Of a stretch of 64,000 bases of DNA, positions 8,903 through 16,769 are shown piece after piece. The stretch's first letter is position 1. The number at the start of each line of letters is the position of its first letter. The notes beneath the pieces were generated by a model, which was not told the DNA's origin, made no database searches, and saw nothing but the letters and a program-made list of their open reading frames with translations. Origin of the DNA: a cyanobiont of Ornithocercus magnificus. GTDB lineage: Bacteria; Cyanobacteriota; Cyanobacteriia; PCC-6307; Cyanobiaceae. Both the position numbers and the translations under genes were made by a program. The stretch lies in assembly GCA_007996965.1 (NCBI GenBank), contig BIMP01000001.1:248001-312000 (forward strand), given 5' to 3'.

Positions 8903-9601
8903 TGCAGGCATCCAAACTTGCCGTAGCCTAGAAAGAATATTGGCCAATATACTACAACCTGTTTACCATGTAAATAATGTACTTTCTTGTCCTTGTTCAG
9001 CTAGAACCATTGGCGGATATGGATGCCAATAAGGACTATCCTAAACTGCACTTGCCTTGTCTAGTGTAAATAGGGTACTAACTTGCAGATAGGTAGATCA
9101 GATACTTCTCTAAGATCATAAGTTTTAACTTATTGACCTATTAGGATAAATTTTATTACTAAGTACGATTGCTGGGCTTTGTGATTAGTGCCTAAGGTTA
9201 GTTTTACTGCTATGTGGCTCTCTCTGAGTTCTAGTATAACTAGCTAGGAATGCTCTTGGGCATCTAATTTGCCTGACAAGTTAAGTTACTCAATAGTGAT
9301 TTGAGGCCTCCCACACATGATCATAAATGTCAAAAAATTTAATGTCGCGACGGGCTCAATCACTATAAACGACAATAGTAACCTAACGTAGCTTAATAAG
9401 TAGGCTAGATTTGGCAAATTAATGCATTAGCCTAAAAGCTAAGTAGCAGTTTACTATAAGCAAACAACTTTATTTCGGGATTAAAAGTGGCATAGTTTTT
9501 TTAGTAATAAGCGCCATAGTAAATGCATATCTCAACTAATTCGCCAGATGGTATTCTTCAAGCTTTTTTAAGATAGCTAGCGGCATCGATCTTAATGTCT
9601 G
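8903..9601. other. 700-base AT-rich spacer
   Basis: Long divergent spacer between yajQ and the NfeD-like gene. It is AT-rich and full of stop triplets in all frames. An A/T palindrome ATAAGTT-TT-AACTTAT lies at 9118-9133. I found no tRNA, recognisable small RNA or conserved small photosystem gene in it. Confidence 0.5.
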
Positions 9602-10003
9602 TTGCTGACCACTAGACTTGCTCAGGCTAACTTGAGTGGACTCGTGCCTGTAACTCTAGCAGTGCCGTTAACCATCACTACATTGGATCTCTTGCTACTA
9701 CTGCTGTTTCTGCTTATTATTGTCTTCAGCCTTTGTCTAGTGAGTTGGTGGGCTTATCATAATTTTTGGCTAAGCGAGCGATATCACTACGAAAACTTAG
9801 CCAAGGTAATTGACCCGCTGCCACCAGGTGGTGAGGGACATGTGAGATGGCACAATCAAAGCTGGGTAGCAGCCTCAATTGATCTCGAACAACCTTTGCT
9901 GGTGGGTGAGCTGGTGGTTATAGTAGGGCGAGACGGCAAAAGATTGCAAGTACTTCCACTCCTTCCTAAGTTCAAGCGGCAACAAGTCTTAGTCAAAGAA
10001 TAG
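9602..10003 (+). CDS. NfeD-like membrane protein
   Basis: A 133-residue protein with a hydrophobic span near residues 25-50 followed by a soluble C-terminal domain. The domain has GGEGHVRWHNQSWVAAS and GELVVIVGRDGKRLQVLPL blocks, typical of the OB-fold NfeD C-terminal domain often paired with stomatin-like proteins. No stomatin partner is adjacent. No ATG is in frame: TTG at 9602 or CTG at 9599 must serve, with an in-frame TAA at 9593. Its last 15 bases overlap the convergent DprA-like gene. Confidence 0.7.
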   Translation: MLTTRLAQANLSGLVPVTLAVPLTITTLDLLLLLLFLLIIVFSLCLVSWWAYHNFWLSERYHYENLAKVIDPLPPGGEGHVRWHNQSWVAASIDLEQPLLVGELVVIVGRDGKRLQVLPLLPKFKRQQVLVKE

Positions 10004-10501
10004 AAGGGTAACCACTTTCCCCATTTCTTCGGCCATGCGGCAGCTATTAAGTAAAGTTGCACTGTCATGGAAAGCTAGGCAGATAAGCTGGTCACAGCGC
10101 CAGACAATACTCTGGTTACAAAGGCTGCTAGCCATCGGTAGTGGTAGATCATCATGCTCAGGCTTCTCAATTAAGTGAAGCACTTGGTCTAGCTGGCTAC
10201 GGATTTCGGGAACCTGACGCTTGAGGCTTTGAGGCAGCAGCACTGTAAGCTTTGAGGGATCTGCGGCTAGCACACTGCGAATGACTGCTGCGTTTACTCC
10301 CTGGGCTCCAGAAGTAATCAGGGAGTGACCCTCTTGAACTAGGGAACGAGCTAACAACTCGACTAGGTGAATGGAGACTACCGGGACATGGCGGCTACCC
10401 AGGATCGCAATCCTGCGTTTCCCCTTATCTTGTAGCAGAGCCAATTCCTGCGCGAGGGTGTCCACCCGAGCTAGGGCTGGCGGGTTAAGGGAACGACTCA
10501 A
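9989..10501 (-). CDS. DprA/SLOG-like Rossmann protein (cyanobacterial)
   Basis: A 170-residue protein with a nucleotide-binding Rossmann-like fold: RRIAILGSRHVPV, then LITSGAQGVNAAVI, and a C-terminal segment resembling the DprA / lysine-decarboxylase-like SLOG domain. It is much shorter than DprA and lacks extra DNA-binding domains, so a role in DNA uptake is doubtful. Cyanobacterial annotations call this family 'DNA recombination-mediator protein A'. It lies 37 bases downstream of the BioD/DRTGG gene on the same strand and overlaps the NfeD-like gene tail by 15 bases. Confidence 0.6.
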   Translation of the reverse strand: MSRSLNPPALARVDTLAQELALLQDKGKRRIAILGSRHVPVVSIHLVELLARSLVQEGHSLITSGAQGVNAAVIRSVLAADPSKLTVLLPQSLKRQVPEIRSQLDQVLHLIEKPEHDDLPLPMASSLCNQSIVWRCDQLICLAFHDSATLLNSCRMAEEMGKVVTLLFFD

Positions 10502-10538
10502 GAACTCCCCGATAGTTGTGAGATGAAGCTAGCAGTGA

Positions 10539-11636
10539 TCAGCCAGTATTTTGATGTAAGCCCAGAGCTTGGAACAGTTGTTTGAGGTGGCAGTGCTCTT
10601 CGACTAGTCGGAAGATGTAGGCAGCCTTAACAGCCTCATGCAATCGTACGTGGCCAAAAGCCTGCTCGATGACCTCCACGGTAGCTAGCGTATCGTGGTC
10701 AACGCGGAGCAAGGGTACCTCCAGCTCTTCAGCACGGCTTATCAGTTGTGGCAGCGGATTGCCAACACCGGTAAGAATAAGGCACTGAGTAGAGGCCTCC
10801 AGAGCAGCTAGCTGGATATCAGTACGGTCAGCCCCTGTGACCACCGCCATATTGCGACGTCTGCGGAAGAATTCCATGGCAGAGTTTACGTTCATTGCTC
10901 CTATACTGAGAGTCTCCACAAGTAGTTCAAGCCTGTCATTACAGCAAATCACCTGCGCATTTAGACGACGCACTAACTCGCCCACGGTTACACTGCGCAG
11001 GAGTGGTGAGCGTGGCATGATTCCAAAGACTGGCATGCCAAGGCTTTCTAAAGAAGGCACTACATGTTGCTTTAGCGCTACTAATTTGCCTGGGGTAACG
11101 ATGTTGAGTACAACGCCAGCTAGATGCCCTCCTAAATACTCACGAGCTGCTAGCAGTGCATCGACACTGCAGCTGTCTTGCCAGAGATGTACCAGAACTA
11201 CACGCCCTCCCAATCCCACAGCTAGCTGGGGCAAACTGAGACCATAAAGAAGTCCTGCGTGAAGACTGCCAGCTGCCTCGAGCAGAGTCAATCCATCAAA
11301 AGCTTCAAGATCTCTTTTTAAGCTCTCAAATCCCTCGGTTTTCCCGAAACTACCAGTGAGCAGACGGGTATCCGCAGTCTCGGGTGCTAGCAGCTGCAGA
11401 GAGGGAATTAGATGCTTGTCGTCTAATCCAAGAGTCTCTCCAACAAAGCGGACGTCGTCGTCGATCAGAGAGTTGGTCAATGCCAACTGCTCAGAGGTGA
11501 GTTCTAGGCTCGTCGCCAGGGGCTTGCCAAAGCGAACTGGTAGCCCTAAGTCCCTTACATGGCGTGCAATGCCGAGTGCGAGAGCAGATTTTCCGCTGAA
11601 CGGCTCGCAAGACCCGATCAGCAAGATTGCGCCCAT
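10539..11636 (-). CDS. BioD-like / DRTGG-domain protein (phosphotransacetylase N-terminal family)
   Basis: 365 residues. The N-terminus is a P-loop domain of the BioD/CobQ type with GSCEPFSGKSALALGIA (Walker A near residues 8-17). The C-terminal part contains a DRTGG-like domain with MAVVTGADRTDIQLAAL. This is the regulatory N-terminal half found on some phosphate acetyltransferases, but no acetyltransferase domain follows. Such stand-alone proteins are common in cyanobacteria and have no proven function. It heads a possible two-gene unit with the DprA-like gene. Confidence 0.7.
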   Translation of the reverse strand: MGAILLIGSCEPFSGKSALALGIARHVRDLGLPVRFGKPLATSLELTSEQLALTNSLIDDDVRFVGETLGLDDKHLIPSLQLLAPETADTRLLTGSFGKTEGFESLKRDLEAFDGLTLLEAAGSLHAGLLYGLSLPQLAVGLGGRVVLVHLWQDSCSVDALLAAREYLGGHLAGVVLNIVTPGKLVALKQHVVPSLESLGMPVFGIMPRSPLLRSVTVGELVRRLNAQVICCNDRLELLVETLSIGAMNVNSAMEFFRRRRNMAVVTGADRTDIQLAALEASTQCLILTGVGNPLPQLISRAEELEVPLLRVDHDTLATVEVIEQAFGHVRLHEAVKAAYIFRLVEEHCHLKQLFQALGLHQNTG

Positions 11637-12072
11637 AGTCCCGGACTCCTCCTCTGTTCAGGCGCACAATTTAGACATCACCGGCTGTGACCCAGTGCTA
11701 AGGAACAGATAGAATCCAGGAGCATCTGAGGTAAAGTTGACAATTGTTGCTTAAATTTAAGTAGTGTTACGAGTAACTTCACTAAGCAACTTAGTTTAAC
11801 TCTACTATACCTGTATAACCCTTCTTACACTCTAAAGTGATGTAGTTAGAAAAAAACTACTGACCTGGCAATAGTACCCTCTAATAATCAATAATAAATG
11901 TGAGCCCAGACTCTAGACTTCACAAGCCTCCGGACAAGTTCTAAATTCTTAGAAAGATCTGAAACTATGTCGCTTCTAGTAACCAGTACGTACCTGACTG
12001 CATATGTAAGTTTTTAATAACAGAGTTGCTATTTAGCAGCGCAGGCAACTACATGAAACAACATGTATCAAA
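11637..12072. other. AT-rich divergent spacer
   Basis: Divergent spacer between the BioD/DRTGG gene and the SDR gene. Nested inverted repeats occur around 11746-11790 (TTGCT/AGCAA flanking TAGTG/CACTA). A 6-bp repeat TACATG/CATGTA at 12050-12067 lies directly in front of the SDR start. I see no credible coding frame. Confidence 0.45.
12050..12067 (+). promoter_or_regulatory. Inverted repeat just upstream of SDR start
   Basis: TACATG (12050-12055) and CATGTA (12062-12067) form a perfect 6-bp inverted repeat with a 6-base loop, ending 5 bases before the ATG at 12073. It could be an operator or a hairpin covering the initiation region. This is inference from position only. Confidence 0.3.
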
Positions 12073-12858
12073 ATGTTCCAAGTTATTAGTGTGGCACAAA
12101 AGACTCAGGCTCGTAATTTTTGGGCGGGAAAAGTCGTCGCAATCACAGGTGCTCGTGGAGAGCTAGGTCAGGCCCTAATACAGTCTTTTCGCAGTGCTGG
12201 TGCCCATGTAGTTGGATTAACTCACAGCTCCCTACCTAAGTTAAAAGCAGATTCAAGTGGGCCTCATGAATGGCAACAGTGGTGCTGTGGTAAGGAAGAG
12301 GAGCTTGACGAACTGCTGATGAACCTAGATATACTTGTGCTTAACCATGGTATCAATCCTCACAGATGCGAGATTTTCACCGGTGTTGATACAGCACTTG
12401 AGGTCAACGCACTTAGTACCTGGCGGCTGATGCGGAGATTCAAGGAACTTTGCGAGACAGGTACAAGTAACGTCAATCAACCTAATCGTACGCCTAGAGA
12501 ACTGTGGGTCAATACCTCTGAAGCTGAGGTTCAGCCAGCCCTAAGCCCTGCATACGAGATCAGTAAGCGATTGCTAGGCCAGCTGGTAAGCCTTCATTGG
12601 GCAGCTGGCAAGCGAAAAGGAAAACAATATCTGGTCGTGCGCAAGCTTGTACTAGGACCTTTCCGTTCTGGACTTAATCCCATTGGTCTAATGTCATCTC
12701 GCTTCGTCGCAGCTAGGGTGCTACAGCTGGCTAGGGTAGGTATACAACTAATTGTGGTTACGCCTAACCCAATTACTTATGCAGTGATGCCACTGACTGA
12801 ACTAGGACGTTGGCTATATACCCGTCTACTGTTGCAGGCTAATCACCACGATCCGTGA
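12073..12858 (+). CDS. Short-chain dehydrogenase/reductase family protein
   Basis: 261-residue Rossmann protein with the SDR cofactor motif in [16 protein letters not shown] (about residues 21-36), [13 protein letters not shown] matching the NNAG-type block, and a candidate Tyr-x3-Lys pair in PAYEISKR. Marine picocyanobacterial homologues are annotated as short-chain dehydrogenases associated with sterol-desaturase-like proteins; the substrate is unknown. The last 20 bases overlap the convergent map gene. Confidence 0.72.
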   Translation: MFQVISVAQKTQARNFWAGKVVAITGARGELGQALIQSFRSAGAHVVGLTHSSLPKLKADSSGPHEWQQWCCGKEEELDELLMNLDILVLNHGINPHRCEIFTGVDTALEVNALSTWRLMRRFKELCETGTSNVNQPNRTPRELWVNTSEAEVQPALSPAYEISKRLLGQLVSLHWAAGKRKGKQYLVVRKLVLGPFRSGLNPIGLMSSRFVAARVLQLARVGIQLIVVTPNPITYAVMPLTELGRWLYTRLLLQANHHDP

Positions 12859-13678
12859 GGATTTCGCAACCGTCAGATGTAACCACAATCGTGTGCTCCC
12901 ACTGAGCCGAGAGAGACCCATCCTGCGTTACTACGGTCCACTGATCGCGTAAGGTGCGGCAGTTCTTACAACCGGCGTTGAGGATTGGCTCAACTGCAAG
13001 GGTCATTCCAGGACGTAGAACTACGTTGGGTAGATCATTAGTGCGAAAGTTGAAGACCGAGGGTTCTTCATGCAGATTGCGTCCAACTCCATGGCCTGTG
13101 TAATCCTCGACAACACTGAAGCCATTTGTTAGTACGTGATCCTCAATAGCTCCGGCAATGTCAAGTAAGGTGTTGCCAGGGCGAATCTGTTTCAGACCAG
13201 CCATCAGGGCTTCCTGGGCAACACGACTTAATTCCTGGGCTTTCTCCGAAGTCTGACCAACACAGATAGTGACACAGCTATCACCGTGATAGCCCTCAAA
13301 GAATGCGCCAGTATCAACCTTGAGAAGGTCACCTGCACGAATAATGCGCTTGGGGCTAGGAATGCCATGCACTACTTCGTTGTTTATGCTGGCGCATATG
13401 CTTGCTGGAAAGCCGTGGTAACCTTTGAAGCTTGGGGCAGCTCCCATCTCACAGATGCGCTGTTCAGCATAAGCATCAAGATCTTTAGTGCTTTGCCCCG
13501 GCTCCACCACCGCAATTATCTCACGTAGCACAGTTGCGACAATCAAACTTGCCTGTCGCATGATCTTGAGCTCACGAGAAGACTTGATCTCAACACCTCG
13601 TCGCTTCTGAATAAATGGCCCTGTAGCTGTGACGTGTGACCCTCGAGCTGAGCTGAGTAGGTCAGTGAAAAGATTCAT
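12839..13678 (-). CDS. map: Methionine aminopeptidase type I
   Basis: Dinuclear metalloenzyme that removes initiator methionine from nascent proteins. The metal ligands of the pita-bread fold are visible: Asp residues in [15 protein letters not shown], His in [12 protein letters not shown], Glu in LAVEPIL, and Glu in WEHTIVV. At 279 residues it has about 20-25 extra N-terminal residues compared with E. coli Map, a common cyanobacterial arrangement. It sits near rplS and gltX in a translation-rich neighbourhood. The 3' end overlaps the SDR gene. Confidence 0.95.
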   Translation of the reverse strand: MNLFTDLLSSARGSHVTATGPFIQKRRGVEIKSSRELKIMRQASLIVATVLREIIAVVEPGQSTKDLDAYAEQRICEMGAAPSFKGYHGFPASICASINNEVVHGIPSPKRIIRAGDLLKVDTGAFFEGYHGDSCVTICVGQTSEKAQELSRVAQEALMAGLKQIRPGNTLLDIAGAIEDHVLTNGFSVVEDYTGHGVGRNLHEEPSVFNFRTNDLPNVVLRPGMTLAVEPILNAGCKNCRTLRDQWTVVTQDGSLSAQWEHTIVVTSDGCEILTDRGD

Positions 13679-13795
13679 TAGGGTCTGGAGTAGGCGTTAC
13701 GGGAGATTGCTGTAGGGTTAAGTTCTGTCTGCTTAAGCAAGCTGTTAAGAAGCTGTCTCAGCATATCAATTAAGTGCCAGCTTTGAACAGGAACC

Positions 13796-14101
13796 ATGGC
13801 AAATTTGAGGATGTTGCGCCAGCTGCATCGCTGGCTAGCTCCCTGGGTCTTCCTGCCTTTACTAGTTACGGCAAGCAGCGGGGTTACATACCGACTGGCA
13901 CGTGACTGGGCAGGACTTGATCGAGATCAAGTCCATTGGCTAATGGTTTTGCACGAAGGCGAGTGGCTCGGACCACGTCTGGAGCCCTTCGTAGTACTGC
14001 TTAATGCCTTTGGCCTGCTCTGGATGCTCCTTACAGGTACAGGTATGCTGGTGCGCAGAGTCGAGACACGGCTCAAACCAAAACGGCTAGTGAAAGATTA
14101 G
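13796..14101 (+). CDS. Small PepSY-like membrane protein
   Basis: 101-residue protein with an N-terminal RQLHRWLAPWVFLPLL segment typical of PepSY-TM proteins, a first span near residues 15-30, a soluble loop, and a second span near residues 65-83 ending in basic residues. Conserved small proteins like this occur in picocyanobacteria without assigned function. AGGA about 5 bases before the ATG at 13796 is a reasonable ribosome-binding site. It precedes rplS by 51 bases in the same direction. Confidence 0.65.
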   Translation: MANLRMLRQLHRWLAPWVFLPLLVTASSGVTYRLARDWAGLDRDQVHWLMVLHEGEWLGPRLEPFVVLLNAFGLLWMLLTGTGMLVRRVETRLKPKRLVKD

Positions 14102-14152
14102 GACCTTTGAGAGGTTAGGATTGTCAGCTGGTAAACTAAATCCGAATTAGGG

Positions 14153-14623
14153 ATGGCAGCGGACTCAGGAGATACCGGTACCACCCAACTTGGGGACACA
14201 AATGGCTTGGCTTCCACCAAAGACAAGGATCATGTGTCTCTGGCAGGAACCAATCTGCGCTCACGCCTTAGTGCATCAGCCCTAATCCGGGAGTTTGAGG
14301 CTGCTCAGCAGAAGGCTGATCTCCCGGATATTTATGTAGGAGACACAATACGCGTCGGTGTGCGTATTAGTGAAGGTAATAAGGAGCGCATCCAGCCCTA
14401 CGAAGGTGTAGTTATCTCGAAGCGCAATGGTGGTCTAAGCGAGACCATCACAGTCCGCCGCATCTTCCAAGGTATCGGAGTCGAGAGGGTATTCATGCTT
14501 CATAGCCCCCAGGTAGCTTCCATCAAGGTAGAGCGCCGCGGTAAGGTAAGGAGGGCGAAGCTTTTCTATCTGCGAGACCGGGTGGGTAAGGCCACTCGCG
14601 TAAAGCAGCGCTTCGATCGCTGA
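14153..14623 (+). CDS. rplS: 50S ribosomal protein L19
   Basis: Large-subunit protein at the 30S-50S interface. The core is unmistakable: [72 protein letters not shown]. At 156 residues it carries an acidic, Ser/Thr/Gly-rich N-terminal extension of roughly 40 residues absent from E. coli L19; extended forms are usual in this clade. It is followed by a hairpin and tRNA-Trp in the same direction. Confidence 0.96.
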   Translation: MAADSGDTGTTQLGDTNGLASTKDKDHVSLAGTNLRSRLSASALIREFEAAQQKADLPDIYVGDTIRVGVRISEGNKERIQPYEGVVISKRNGGLSETITVRRIFQGIGVERVFMLHSPQVASIKVERRGKVRRAKLFYLRDRVGKATRVKQRFDR

Positions 14624-14648
14624 GGTTTAGGCCTCGTTCAATCCAATG

Positions 14649-14672
14649 TCATCACCCCTTTCTTGGTGGTGA
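14649..14672 (+). terminator. Hairpin between rplS and tRNA-Trp
   Basis: TCATCACC (14649-14656) pairs with GGTGGTGA (14665-14672), 8 bp with one G-U pair and an 8-base loop. It is followed by CCGGGGGG rather than a T-tract, so it may act in transcript processing or partial termination rather than as a strong terminator. Confidence 0.45.
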
Positions 14673-14691
14673 CCGGGGGGTTCATCGACTT

Positions 14692-14764
14692 GCGCCGTTA
14701 GTTCAGTTGGCAGAACGCAGGTCTCCAAAACCTGATGTCGGGGGTTCAAGTCCTCCACGGCGCG
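14692..14764 (+). tRNA. trnW: tRNA-Trp (CCA)
   Basis: Complete 73-base cloverleaf. The acceptor stem GCGCCGT pairs with ACGGCGC and the discriminator is G at 14764. The anticodon stem CAGGT/ACCTG encloses loop CTCCAAA with anticodon CCA at 14725-14727. The T arm contains GGTTCAAGTCC. No CCA is encoded. It lies between rplS and the PSHCP gene. Confidence 0.97.
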
Positions 14765-14801
14765 TCCGATGGCCCCCTATGCAGTTTCCCGGGTATTAAG
14801 C

Positions 14802-14990
14802 ATGGAGTTGGATCTTCAACCAGGCGATGTCGTGAAGGTGCTGGAGTCAGCGGCTCTCGGCTGGGTCCGAGCTCGTGTAATTCGTGTCAAGTCTGGAGGA
14901 CGCGTTGTCGTCCAAAGTGATCAAGGTCGCGAATTCACAGCTCGCGGTAATCAGGTCCGCTTAATTGAACCTGCTGGTTTCCGGCCCTGA
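14802..14990 (+). CDS. PSHCP, picocyanobacterial hyper-conserved Tudor-fold RNA-binding protein
   Basis: From ATG 14802 the product is exactly 62 residues, running from MELDLQPGDVVK to EPAGFRP. I recognise it from memory as the Prochlorococcus/Synechococcus hyper-conserved protein. Published work describes it as nearly invariant across the clade, ribosome-associated (pulled down with L2, PsaD and a Ycf48-like protein), and having a Tudor-type beta-barrel that binds RNA. The barrel-like pattern is visible as VVKVLE, VRARVIRV, RVVVQSD and EFTARGNQVRLI. An in-frame ATG at 14769 adds 11 residues overlapping the tRNA-Trp trailer and is unlikely. It sits between tRNA-Trp and a structured spacer before tRNA-Asp. 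Confidence 0.93.
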   Translation: MELDLQPGDVVKVLESAALGWVRARVIRVKSGGRVVVQSDQGREFTARGNQVRLIEPAGFRP

Positions 14991-15009
14991 CGAAGGTGGT
15001 AATCTCTGT

Positions 15010-15070
15010 GCCAACTGACACTTGATCAAAATTGGGCATCAGCCTAAATCAGTTGATCCGTCAGTTTGGC
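15010..15070 (+). ncRNA. Nested stem-loop between PSHCP and tRNA-Asp (candidate structured RNA)
   Basis: Three stacked helices are visible. GCCAACTGAC (15010-15019) pairs with GTCAG-T-TTGGC (15060-15070), with a one-base bulge. GATCAA (15024-15029) pairs with TTGATC (15053-15058). TTGGGC (15032-15037) pairs with GCCTAA (15042-15047) around an ATCA tetraloop. It begins 20 bases after the PSHCP stop codon. No long T-tract follows. It may be a 3'-UTR element, an attenuator or an independent small RNA; I know of no named family that matches. Confidence 0.5.
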
Positions 15071-15134
15071 TTCCTGCAATGCAGATGCCTGAACTAAGTT
15101 CCAGTAACATAAGTGACTGGATCAGCACTGCGAG

Positions 15135-15164
15135 TTGACGGAAGGCAAGCTCAACCCCGATACT
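15135..15164 (+). promoter_or_regulatory. Candidate sigma-70 promoter for tRNA-Asp / gltX
   Basis: TTGACG (15135-15140), one mismatch from the -35 consensus, is followed after 18 bases by GATACT (15159-15164), two mismatches from TATAAT. The predicted start, about 15171, would precede tRNA-Asp and gltX. It overlaps the hairpin at 15148-15175. Confidence 0.35.
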
Positions 15165-15175
15165 GGGCTTGAGCT
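15148..15175 (+). repeat. Perfect 7-bp hairpin upstream of tRNA-Asp
   Basis: AGCTCAA (15148-15154) pairs with TTGAGCT (15169-15175). After a C-C mismatch, CCC (15156-15158) pairs with GGG (15165-15167) around GATACT. It is the last of several stem-loops in this spacer; a 5-bp CCAGT/ACTGG hairpin lies at 15101-15120. Confidence 0.45.
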
Positions 15176-15244
15176 GCATAAACACAATGTCAGGGTGTCA
15201 CTTAGACAGACGATAGAAACTCTGCCGTGATGACAGCCAGACTT

Positions 15245-15318
15245 GGGACCGTAGTTCAATTGGTTAGAGCACCGCCCTGTCACGGCGGAAGTTGCGGGTT
15301 CGAGCCCCGTCGGTCCCG
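15245..15318 (+). tRNA. trnD: tRNA-Asp (GTC)
   Basis: Complete 74-base cloverleaf. The acceptor GGGACCG pairs with CGGTCCC and the discriminator is G at 15318. The anticodon stem CCGCC/GGCGG encloses CTGTCAC with anticodon GTC. The T arm has GGTTCGAGCCC. It lies 20 bases before the gltX start, in the same direction. Confidence 0.97.
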
Positions 15319-15338
15319 TTTTAACCTCCTGCTAAAAC

Positions 15339-16769
15339 TTGAAGGTACGTGTCAGACTAGCGCCTAGCCCCACTGGTAGACTCCACATTGGCACGGCACG
15401 AACCGCGGCCTTCAACTGGTTGTTTGCGCGGAGGCACAGTGGCAGTTTCCTACTACGCATTGAAGACACTGATAAAGAGCGCTCACGATCCGAGTACACT
15501 GAAAATATCCTCGACAGTCTTCGTTGGTTAGGACTGACATGGGACGGTGAACCTATAGTTCAGACTAATCGTCAGGCTGAGCATCATCACGCTATCAATA
15601 ACTTGCTTGCAAGAGGTCTTGCATATCGTTGCTACTGCAGCGAGGAAGAACTCGAAGCAATGCGGATTGAGCAGAAGCACTCTGGCCAAGCCCCACGCTA
15701 TGATAATCGCCACCGTGGATTAACACCTAAGCAAGAGCAGAAATTCCGTGATGAAGGATGCGACTCTGTAATCCGCTTCCGAATAGACGACGATGCTGAT
15801 ATCTGCTGGAATGATATGGTACGTGGCTTAGTCCAATGGCGAGGTTCTGATCTTGGCGGCGACATGGTGATTGCTCGGCGGACTTCATCTAATTCCATCG
15901 GTGAACCGCTCTATAATCTTGTTGCAGTAGTCGATGATGCCGCCATGGCAGTCAGCCACGTAATACGTGGTGAGGACCATATTGCTAACACAGCTAAGCA
16001 AATACTACTCTATAGAGCCCTGGAGCTACCGCTACCTAATTTTGCTCATACTCCGTTAATTCTCAATGCTGAAGGGCGGAAGCTCTCGAAACGAGATGGT
16101 GTCACTTCCATAACGGACTTCCGACAAATGGGCTATACAGCGGAGGCTCTAATTAATTACATGATACTTTTAGGCTGGTCGGTTCCACAAGGCATGAATG
16201 AGCGCTTTAGCCTTGAGCAGGCTGCTGCAGTCTTTGATCTCAATCGGGTTAGTAGGGCTGGTGCTCGCTTTGACTGGGACAAACTTAACTGGTTGAATGC
16301 GCAGTTTCTACACGAAATGCCAGCTAGTGAACTTCTTAAATCTCTTATACCACTCTGGCGAGATCGGGGCTGGTCATGCCCTGCTAATGACTGGGGAGAA
16401 GATCTATGCACACTCCTTAGACCTTCGCTTGCCCTATTGCAGGATGGAGTTGAGCAAGCCAAACCATTTTTTGTCATGCCTGAGCTAGGGGAAGAAGCCC
16501 AACAGCAGTTAAAGGTTGAAGGTTGTGTTAATGCCTTAAGAGATTTGTCTAGGCGACTCGAATCGTCAGATTGGGACGGACGAAAAATAGTCAAAGCGCA
16601 GCAAATGATTGAGGAAGTTGCTACTGCTATAGGCATTAAGAAGGGAATTCTGATGAAGAGTCTGCGCGCTGCACTGTTTGGGAAGCTTCAGGGGCCAGAT
16701 CTGTTTACAGCTTGGAGCTTACTTGCGCGGATCGGGCAAGATCGCCAGCGCCTTATTCGCTGTATCTGA
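15339..16769 (+). CDS. gltX: Glutamyl-tRNA synthetase
   Basis: Class I synthetase charging tRNA-Glu (and probably tRNA-Gln for the amidotransferase route). The product also feeds HemA and so tetrapyrrole synthesis together with hemL. HIG at residues 16-18 (signature [14 protein letters not shown]) and KLSKR at 248-252 are the nucleotide-binding motifs. 476 residues is the normal length. The start is TTG at 15339: an in-frame TAA lies at 15333-15335 and no ATG precedes the conserved N-terminus. The 3' end overlaps the convergent antiporter gene by 51 bases. Confidence 0.95.
   Translation: MKVRVRLAPSPTGRLHIGTARTAAFNWLFARRHSGSFLLRIEDTDKERSRSEYTENILDSLRWLGLTWDGEPIVQTNRQAEHHHAINNLLARGLAYRCYCSEEELEAMRIEQKHSGQAPRYDNRHRGLTPKQEQKFRDEGCDSVIRFRIDDDADICWNDMVRGLVQWRGSDLGGDMVIARRTSSNSIGEPLYNLVAVVDDAAMAVSHVIRGEDHIANTAKQILLYRALELPLPNFAHTPLILNAEGRKLSKRDGVTSITDFRQMGYTAEALINYMILLGWSVPQGMNERFSLEQAAAVFDLNRVSRAGARFDWDKLNWLNAQFLHEMPASELLKSLIPLWRDRGWSCPANDWGEDLCTLLRPSLALLQDGVEQAKPFFVMPELGEEAQQQLKVEGCVNALRDLSRRLESSDWDGRKIVKAQQMIEEVATAIGIKKGILMKSLRAALFGKLQGPDLFTAWSLLARIGQDRQRLIRCI

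Noticed and set aside
14769-14801. Upstream ATG that would extend PSHCP by 11 residues
   Set aside because: It lies within 5 bases of the tRNA-Trp end, and the 62-residue form starting at 14802 matches the known protein exactly in length.
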